This document shows positions 22,882-27,042 of a stretch of 27,042 nucleotides of DNA, piece after piece. Under the pieces are notes generated by a model, which had not been told where the DNA came from, did no database searches, and was given only the letters and a program-made list of their open reading frames with translations. Location: the NCBI GenBank assembly GCA_050181295.1, contig JBFXDI010000048.1:1-27042 (forward strand), given 5' to 3'. The position numbers were made by a program, and so were the translations under genes. This DNA comes from JBFXDI01 sp050181295 (lineage in GTDB: Bacteria > Pseudomonadota > Alphaproteobacteria > Rhizobiales > Aestuariivirgaceae). Position 1 is the stretch's first letter; each line of letters begins with the position of its first letter.

Positions 22882-23214
22882 ATGTCCAATGCGCAGGCGA
22901 CCGCCAAGAAAGCCGTCGATCCCTCTGACGGCGAGCGCCTCGCCGAGCAGATCGATCAGATCCGCAACGAGCTCGTGGTTCTGACGAACCTCATCGGCGA
23001 CATCGCCAGCGAGCGGGGGATCGAGCTGAAGGACCGCGCCGAGGCGTTGGCGGACCGTGCGCAGAACGCCGGCAAGCAGCTTTTTCGCGATGCCAAGGGC
23101 CAGGCCGGGGCTCTCGAGGACGAGCTCACGCGCCAGCTTCGCGAGCGCCCGCTCACCTCGATCGCGGTCGCGGCGGTGATGGGATACTTCTTCGGCCTCA
23201 TGTCGCGCCGGTAA
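22882..23214 (+). CDS. DUF883 / ElaB-YqjD-like membrane-anchored protein
   Basis: The 110-residue protein has a charged helical body (about 15-85, with EQIDQIRNELVVLTNLIGDI) and one C-terminal membrane helix ending in basic residues (RERPLTSIAVAAVMGYFFGL then MSRR). The RERPLxSIAVAAxxGYxxG pattern is diagnostic of the ElaB/YqjD/DUF883 group, tail-anchored proteins of which E. coli members bind ribosomes in stationary phase. AGGAGGAG precedes the ATG with 5 nt between. It is followed 5 bp later by a small membrane protein gene, the usual yqjD-yqjE-type order. Confidence 0.85.
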   Translation: MSNAQATAKKAVDPSDGERLAEQIDQIRNELVVLTNLIGDIASERGIELKDRAEALADRAQNAGKQLFRDAKGQAGALEDELTRQLRERPLTSIAVAAVMGYFFGLMSRR

Positions 23215-23219
23215 GCCCG

Positions 23220-23615
23220 ATGTGGGGCTCGCTGCTCGCAGGCCTTGCCGCCACGCAGGCGACGGTGGTGGTGAAGAGGGCGGTGCGCCGGACGGCGCTC
23301 CTCTCAATAGCCGGCATCATTGCGGTGACTGGCGTCGGCTTCCTGCTCGCCGCTGCCTATATCCGCCTTTCCATGAGCTATGATTCCGTCACCGCGGGGC
23401 TGTCGCTCGGCTTCTTTCTTCTGATTGTCGCGGGCGTGGTCGCCTACTTCGCGCGCCGGCCCAAGGCTGTGCCTGCCGCTCCGCTCGTGTCTCCCTCGGT
23501 GAACGCGACCGGCATTCCTCCCTCTCTCGCCGCTCTTTCGGGCTCTGGCGCGCTACCGCTCATCGCCTTCGCGCTCGGCCTCATGGTTGCGAAAAGCGGC
23601 GGCAAGAAGAGGTAG
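23220..23615 (+). CDS. Small membrane protein, holin-superfamily/YqjE-like
   Basis: The 131-residue protein has two central membrane helices (about 29-49 LSIAGIIAVTGVGFLLAAAY and 60-80) and a third hydrophobic stretch near the end (ALPLIAFALGLMVA), with a basic tail. By position after the DUF883 gene and by topology it corresponds to YqjE-like/phage-holin-superfamily proteins; sequence support is modest. No phage genes are nearby, so a holin function is unlikely. It has no clear Shine-Dalgarno and is probably translated by coupling. Confidence 0.75.
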   Translation: MWGSLLAGLAATQATVVVKRAVRRTALLSIAGIIAVTGVGFLLAAAYIRLSMSYDSVTAGLSLGFFLLIVAGVVAYFARRPKAVPAAPLVSPSVNATGIPPSLAALSGSGALPLIAFALGLMVAKSGGKKR

Positions 23616-23621
23616 CGGGAC

Positions 23622-23750
23622 TCACGAGCCGAAGTAGACCCACGCCAGGAGCATGCCCACGCAGGCCAGCGCCACGCTCCAGCCGAGAACGTAGCGAACG
23701 ACATGCGGCGTGCTGCCCTGGCGGGCTTCGTTCGTTTTCAGTTCAGTCAT
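23622..23750 (-). CDS. Small single-helix membrane protein (42 aa)
   Basis: The gene runs from ATG 23750 to TGA at 23622-23624 and encodes 42 residues: a polar start (MTELKTNEARQGS) and one membrane helix (VLGWSVALACVGMLLAWVYF). AGGG lies about 9 nt upstream. It follows the proline-rich protein gene by 19 bp on the same strand, so the two are probably co-transcribed. I do not recognise the family; too short for homology calls by eye. It ends 6 bp from the convergent 23615 stop. Confidence 0.6.
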   Translation of the reverse strand: MTELKTNEARQGSTPHVVRYVLGWSVALACVGMLLAWVYFGS

Positions 23751-23769
23751 GGTTTAAGTCCCTGCTCGC

Positions 23770-23952
23770 TCACTTCTGGTCGGGCGGCATGGGCCTGCCG
23801 GGATCGATCGGCGGGGTTCCCGGCTGAGCCGGCGGCAGGTCGGCCGGCGGCGGATCGCCGGGATTGATCGGCCCCGACGGAACGTGCGGCGGGCTCGGCA
23901 CGATCGCGAGATCGATCGACACGCCCGACGGCTCGCTGACATACATGTACAT
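23770..23952 (-). CDS. Small proline-rich protein (60 aa)
   Basis: The 60-residue product starts MYMYVSEPSGVSIDLAIVP and continues as a Pro/Gly/Asp-rich tail (INPGDPPPADLPPAQPGTPP). It has no signal peptide or membrane helix and looks disordered. GAGG lies 6 nt before the ATG, which supports translation. It probably forms a two-gene unit with the following 42-residue membrane protein. Function unknown. Confidence 0.6.
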   Translation of the reverse strand: MYMYVSEPSGVSIDLAIVPSPPHVPSGPINPGDPPPADLPPAQPGTPPIDPGRPMPPDQK

Positions 23953-24028
23953 GGTAAACCTCGAGGTGCTCCGCGCACAGCGGTGCGCATTCCTGAGGGG
24001 CTAACGTCGGGGAAAGGAAGCGGTTCCG

Positions 24029-24925
24029 TCAGGCTCGGGGATTAGGCTTACCGTCCAAAGCTTTAAGGAGCGCGAGCAGATCGCGCCAGGCGAGCCGCTT
24101 CTGCTGCGGCTGGCGCAGCAGATAGGCGGGATGGAGCGTCGGCAGGAGAGGGATCTGCCGGTCGCCGGAAGGATAGCTCCGCCAGCGCCCCCTGAGCCTC
24201 AGGATGCCGTCGGCGAGCCCGAGCAGCCGCTGTGCCGGCGTGGCGCCGAGACAGACGATGATCTCCGGCGCCACGAGCTCGATCGTCTTCATGACGAAGG
24301 GCATGCAGGTGAGAGTCTCGGCTTCGGTCGGCTTCCGGTTGCCGGGCGGGCGCCAGTAGATGACGTTGGTGATGAAGGCGGCGCTCGCCGGATCATCGCT
24401 CGCGCGCGACAAGCCGATCGGCGCGAGCATGCGGTCGAGAAGCTGGCCCGAGCGGCCGACGAAGGGTTTCCCTTGCAGATCCTCGTCGCGCCCCGGCGCC
24501 TCGCCCACGAAGAGCACGCGGGCTTGAGGGTTGCCGTCGAAGTAGACGAGGTTGGTGGCGGTGCGCTGGAGCGGGCAGGCCGTGAAGTCCTGAAGCGCCG
24601 CCGCGATGTCCTCGAGCGAGCGGCAGGCGGCGGCGAGCGCGCGGGCATCCGCCACCGGATCTTCTCCGGCGGGACGCTGGAGGAGGGTGGGAGCGGGCAC
24701 CCCGCTTTCCGCTCGTTCCCGCGCAGGCGGGAACCCAGGGGAACGAGCCGGTTTTTGTGGCAGAGCAGGCGAGGGTACTGGATCCCCGCTTTTGCGGGGA
24801 TGAGCGGACGACGAGGTAGCAAACCGGTCGACCGGCGTCTGGCCGATCGCCTCGTCGGCCCCCATCTCGATGAGCCAGGCGAGCGCTGCGGCAGGATCGG
24901 CGGCAAGGTCGTTTTCAGGCGGCAT
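24029..24925 (-). CDS. Family 4-type uracil-DNA glycosylase with repeat-derived linker
   Basis: The 298-residue protein excises uracil from DNA. The catalytic domain (about 95-298) has motif A GEAPGRDEDLQGKPFVGRSG (141-160) and the late motif LHPAYLLR. Of the four [4Fe-4S] cysteines of family 4, two are kept (C117, C207) and two are replaced: F114 in FTAC (normally C-x2-C) and W191 in YWRPP (normally C-RPP), so a cluster is unlikely. An N-terminal helix (about 10-30) is joined to the domain by a linker whose residues 40-73 come from a palindromic DNA repeat. The start is ATG 24925; a TTG at 24934 is the alternative, and neither has a good Shine-Dalgarno. Confidence 0.9.
   Translation of the reverse strand: MPPENDLAADPAAALAWLIEMGADEAIGQTPVDRFATSSSAHPRKSGDPVPSPALPQKPARSPGFPPARERAESGVPAPTLLQRPAGEDPVADARALAAACRSLEDIAAALQDFTACPLQRTATNLVYFDGNPQARVLFVGEAPGRDEDLQGKPFVGRSGQLLDRMLAPIGLSRASDDPASAAFITNVIYWRPPGNRKPTEAETLTCMPFVMKTIELVAPEIIVCLGATPAQRLLGLADGILRLRGRWRSYPSGDRQIPLLPTLHPAYLLRQPQQKRLAWRDLLALLKALDGKPNPRA
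24708..24808. repeat. 101-bp palindromic element inserted in frame in the udg gene
   Basis: Terminal inverted repeats TCCGCTC (24708-24714) and GAGCGGA (24802-24808) enclose two hairpins: GTTCCCGC / GCGGGAAC (24715-24734, loop GCAG) and ATCCCCGC / GCGGGGAT (24782-24801, loop TTTT). CGTTCCCGC...GCGGGAACCCAG and TGGATCCCCGC...GCGGGGATGA are hallmarks of dispersed proteobacterial palindromic repeats that normally lie between genes. Here the element is translated on the minus strand into the linker of the glycosylase (HPRKSGDP...). Confidence 0.8.
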
Positions 24926-24948
24926 CTGCGTCAAACGGCGGTTTGTGT

Positions 24949-25025
24949 CCAGTGTCGTGATTTCGAAGTTCGCAGGAATTCCATATCGAGCCTAGAGCGA
25001 ACTTCGAAATCAAAATCGACACTGG
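24949..25025. repeat. Tandem palindrome, element 1
   Basis: Outer arms CCAGTGTCG (24949-24957) and CGACACTGG (25017-25025) and inner arms TGATTTCGAAGTTCGC (24958-24973) and GCGAACTTCGAAATCA (24997-25012) are perfect complements, with a 4-nt bulge (AAAT, 25013-25016) and a 23-nt loop containing ATATCGAGCC. It is related to element 2, 14 bp downstream. Confidence 0.9.
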
Positions 25026-25039
25026 GAATCAATAAGTTG

Positions 25040-25115
25040 CTAGTGTCCCAATGATTCTGAAATTCGCGCCAAACTTGATATCGAGCCCATGCGAATTTCA
25101 GAATCGGGACACTAG
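25040..25115. repeat. Tandem palindrome, element 2
   Basis: Outer arms CTAGTGTCCC (25040-25049) and GGGACACTAG (25106-25115) and inner arms GATTCTGAAATTCGC (25053-25067) and GCGAATTTCAGAATC (25091-25105) are perfect complements, with a 3-nt bulge (AAT, 25050-25052) and a 23-nt loop again containing ATATCGAGCC. Where the arms differ from element 1, both sides have changed together. With element 1 it fills most of the gap between the divergent udg and ETF-QO genes. Confidence 0.9.
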
Positions 25116-25134
25116 GAACCCACTACACTATAAC
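25106..25134 (+). promoter_or_regulatory. Predicted ETF-QO promoter using the end of the repeat as -35
   Basis: GGGACA (25106-25111) and TATAAC (25129-25134) lie 17 bp apart, about 34 bp before the start codon. The -10 is close to consensus; the -35 is the right outer arm of tandem palindrome 2. Confidence 0.4.
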
Positions 25135-25167
25135 GGCGGCGACAGGCGCATAGCGGAGGTTTTGGGC

Positions 25168-26835
25168 ATGAGCGAGGAGGAAGTCCAGCGCGACGTGATG
25201 GAGTACGACGTGGTCATCGTCGGGGCGGGCCCGGCGGGGCTCGCGGCCTCCATCCGCCTGAAGCAGCTCGCCGCCGAAGCGGGGCGCGAGGTTTCCGTCT
25301 GCGTCCTGGAGAAGGGCTCCGAGGTCGGCGCCCACATCCTTTCGGGCGCCGTCGTCGATCCGATCGCGCTGAACGAGCTCCTTCCCGACTGGAAGGCGCA
25401 AGGCGCGCCGCTCAATACTCCGGTCACCGAGGACCGCTTCTATGTGCTGGGGAAGGCGGGCTCGCTTCGGCTCCCGACCTCGCTCATGCCGAAGCTCATG
25501 GACAACCACGGCAAGTACGCCGTCTCGCTCGGCAATGTCTGCCGCTGGCTCGCCACGCAGGCCGAGGGCCTCGGCGTCGAGATCTATCCGGGCTTCGCCT
25601 GCTCCGACATCGTATGGCGCGAGGACGGCTCGGTGAAGGGCGTGGTCGCGGGGGTCTTCGGCATCGCGCGCGACGGCACCAGGAAGCCCGACTACCAGCC
25701 GGGCGTCGAGATCAACGGCAAGTACGTCTTAATCGCCGAGGGCGCGCATGGTTCGCTCGCCAAGAAGCTGATCGGCAAGTTCAATCTGCGGGAGGGCCGC
25801 GAGCCGCAGAAATATGGTCTCGGCATGAAGGAGCTCTGGGAGGTCAGGCCCGAGAATCACAAGCCCGGCCAGGTGACGCACACCATGGGCTGGCCGCTTG
25901 GCACGAAGACCGGCGGCGGCTCCTTCATGTACCACCTCGAGGACAACCTCGTGTCCGTGGGCTTCGTCGTCCACCTCAACTACGACAATCCCTATCTCTA
26001 TCCGCATGCGGAGTTCCAGCGCTTCAAGCACCATCCGCTGATCGCGTCGGTGCTGGAGGGCGGGCGGCGCATCGCCTATGGCGCGCGCGCCATCACCGAG
26101 GGTGGGTTCCAGTCCGTGCCGAAGCTCGTCTTCCCGGGCGGCTGCCTTGTCGGCTGCTCGGCGGGCTTCGTGAACGTGCCCCGCATCAAGGGCTCCCACA
26201 ACGCCATGAAGACCGGCATGCTCGCGGCGGAGGCCGCGTTCAAGGCGATCGGCGAGGGGCGCGAGGGCGACCGGCTCGAGGCCTATGAGGAGGCCTATCG
26301 CAACTCCTGGGTCTACGAGGATCTGAAGAAGGTCCGGAACGTCAAGCCGCTGTGGTCGAAGCTCGGGCTCGTCGGCGGGCTCGCCATGGGCGGCCTCGAC
26401 ATGTGGACGAACGAGCTCTTCGGCTTCTCGCTCTTCGGCACGCTGAAGCACGGCAAGCCGGATTTTGCGACCTTGAAGCACGCTTCCGAGGCGAAGCCCA
26501 TCGACTATCCGAAGCCCGACGGCGTCCTCTCCTTCGACCGGCTGACCAACGTCGCCTTCTCGGCCACCAACCACGAGGAGGACGAGCCCATCCACCTGAA
26601 GCTCAAGGACCCTTCCGTTCCGATCCGGCAGAACCTGCCGGAGTTCGCCGAGCCCGCGCAGCGCTACTGCCCGGCCGGGGTCTACGAGGTGGTTGAGGAG
26701 GCGGAGGGTCCGCGCTTCCAGATCAACCACCAGAACTGCGTCCACTGCAAGACGTGCGACATCAAGGACCCGGCGCAGAACATCGACTGGACGGTGCCGC
26801 AGGGCGGCGAGGGCCCGAACTACCCGAACATGTGA
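25168..26835 (+). CDS. Electron-transfer flavoprotein:ubiquinone oxidoreductase
   Basis: ETF-QO takes electrons from reduced ETF (from fatty acid and amino acid oxidation) and reduces ubiquinone at the inner membrane. The 555-residue protein starts with the FAD loop VVIVGAGPAGLAASIRLKQL (GAGPAG at 19-24), contains HILSGAVVDPIALNELLPDW, the quinone-side region GWPLGTKTGGGSFMYH, and GGCLVGCSAGFVNVPRIKGS as a second FAD segment. The C-terminal ferredoxin-like part has RYCPAGVYE and NCVHCKTCDIKDP, the ligands for one [4Fe-4S] cluster. Length is normal. ATG 25168 has GGAGG 9 nt upstream; the open frame further upstream runs through the palindrome and is not coding. No etfAB genes are in the window. 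Confidence 0.96.
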   Translation: MSEEEVQRDVMEYDVVIVGAGPAGLAASIRLKQLAAEAGREVSVCVLEKGSEVGAHILSGAVVDPIALNELLPDWKAQGAPLNTPVTEDRFYVLGKAGSLRLPTSLMPKLMDNHGKYAVSLGNVCRWLATQAEGLGVEIYPGFACSDIVWREDGSVKGVVAGVFGIARDGTRKPDYQPGVEINGKYVLIAEGAHGSLAKKLIGKFNLREGREPQKYGLGMKELWEVRPENHKPGQVTHTMGWPLGTKTGGGSFMYHLEDNLVSVGFVVHLNYDNPYLYPHAEFQRFKHHPLIASVLEGGRRIAYGARAITEGGFQSVPKLVFPGGCLVGCSAGFVNVPRIKGSHNAMKTGMLAAEAAFKAIGEGREGDRLEAYEEAYRNSWVYEDLKKVRNVKPLWSKLGLVGGLAMGGLDMWTNELFGFSLFGTLKHGKPDFATLKHASEAKPIDYPKPDGVLSFDRLTNVAFSATNHEEDEPIHLKLKDPSVPIRQNLPEFAEPAQRYCPAGVYEVVEEAEGPRFQINHQNCVHCKTCDIKDPAQNIDWTVPQGGEGPNYPNM

Positions 26836-26859
26836 GGGGGCGGTTTTGTAAGCATATGG

Positions 26860-26888
26860 TTGACAGTTGGCACGTAAGCTGCTAGCTT
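26860..26888 (+). promoter_or_regulatory. Predicted promoter of the higB-like gene
   Basis: TTGACA (26860-26865) is a perfect -35; 17 bp later TAGCTT (26883-26888) serves as -10. The expected start point is at or next to the GTG start codon at 26895, so the mRNA may be leaderless. Confidence 0.6.
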
Positions 26889-26894
26889 ACGTGC
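26870..26894. promoter_or_regulatory. 25-bp palindromic operator abutting the higB-like start codon
   Basis: The 11-bp arms GCACGTAAGCT (26870-26880) and AGCTTACGTGC (26884-26894) are perfect complements around GCT. The palindrome covers the spacer and -10 of the promoter and ends at the base before the GTG start, which is the usual place for a toxin-antitoxin autoregulatory site. Confidence 0.7.
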
Positions 26895-27042
26895 GTGATC
26901 CGATCGTTCAGGAGCAAGAGTCTCCGACGCTTCGCCGAGCAGGGAGACGCGTCGAAGCTGAGCGTCCAAAATCCTGCCCGCATCCGGCGAATCCTGTTGG
27001 CTCTGCATGCGGCTCGGAAACCAGAGGCGATGGACTTGCCGG
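26895..27042 (+). CDS. HigB/RelE-type toxin (C-terminus outside window)
   Basis: From GTG 26895 the frame stays open to the end of the window: 49 codons reading MIRSFRSKSLRRFAEQGDAS, then KLSVQNPARIRRILLALHAA and RKPEAMDLP. This is the opening of the HigB-like plasmid-maintenance killer family (M-I-x-S-F-x-x-K-x-L-x-x-F ... A-x-R-x-x-R-x-L-x-x-L ... M-x-L-P), mRNA interferases that act on the ribosome. In this family the toxin gene usually precedes its HTH antitoxin (HigA), which would lie just beyond the window. No Shine-Dalgarno precedes the start. Confidence 0.85.
   Translation, partial: MIRSFRSKSLRRFAEQGDASKLSVQNPARIRRILLALHAARKPEAMDLP

Noticed and set aside
23220..23615. Phage holin as a sign of a prophage
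   Set aside because: The gene pairs with a DUF883/YqjD-like gene as in many chromosomes, and no lysis, capsid or integrase genes are nearby.
25051..25167. Upstream ATG that would extend ETF-QO by 39 codons
   Set aside because: The extension is encoded by tandem palindrome 2 and the leader; the ATG at 25168 has a proper Shine-Dalgarno and matches the family N-terminus.
1..27042. CRISPR array, insertion sequence or integrated element
   Set aside because: No regularly spaced direct repeats, transposase or integrase genes were seen; the repeats present are short palindromes.

Overview
The window is high-GC, gene-dense chromosomal DNA from an alphaproteobacterium, most likely of the order Hyphomicrobiales (Rhizobiales). 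The signs are a HmuQ/HmuP/HmuTUV heme cassette, a phasin gene, PleC/DivJ/PdhS-type histidine kinases, a tRNA-His with A73 and a G1-U72 pair (the alphaproteobacterial form), and palindromic intergenic repeats built on CGTCATG...CATGACG. The species cannot be fixed from the sequence alone. There is no prophage, transposase, CRISPR array or rRNA.

Layout. 1-2.7 kb (minus): a partial ornithine cyclodeaminase-like gene, a DUF1194 (von Willebrand A-like) secreted protein and a PotA-like ABC ATPase without partners. 2.8-3.9 kb (plus): moaA. 3.9-4.6 kb (minus): a vapBC toxin-antitoxin pair with a 25-bp palindromic operator. 4.6-7.2 kb (minus): a multi-PAS sensor kinase. 7.3-8.5 kb (plus): a phasin gene behind a PhaR-like palindrome, tRNA-His and a tiny Tyr/Gly-rich secreted protein. 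8.5-12.4 kb (minus): a four-gene molybdenum hydroxylase operon (FAD, 2Fe-2S and Mo subunits, then a MoaD-like sulfur carrier). 12.5-16.1 kb: a heme utilisation locus, hmuQ divergent from hmuP-hmuT-hmuU-hmuV. 16.2-19.8 kb (minus): a tightly overlapped operon GST - Fe-S uracil-DNA glycosylase - moaB - tlyA - methyltransferase. 20.0-22.8 kb: a membrane histidine kinase convergent with an AI-2E-family exporter. 22.9-24.0 kb: small envelope proteins. 24.0-24.9 kb (minus): a second uracil-DNA glycosylase with a palindromic repeat inserted in frame. 25.2-26.8 kb (plus): ETF-ubiquinone oxidoreductase. 26.9 kb to the end: the start of a HigB-type toxin gene.

Two themes link the genes. One is molybdenum cofactor: moaA, moaB, a MoaD-like protein and a Mo-hydroxylase lie at three places. 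The other is heme/iron uptake and breakdown. I did not find a clearly new multi-gene system. The least ordinary items are short DNA elements: two tandem palindromes with compensated substitutions between udg and etf-qo, a palindromic element read through as protein inside udg, a Shine-Dalgarno-sequestering hairpin before the hydroxylase operon, and palindromic operators at both toxin loci and at the phasin gene.
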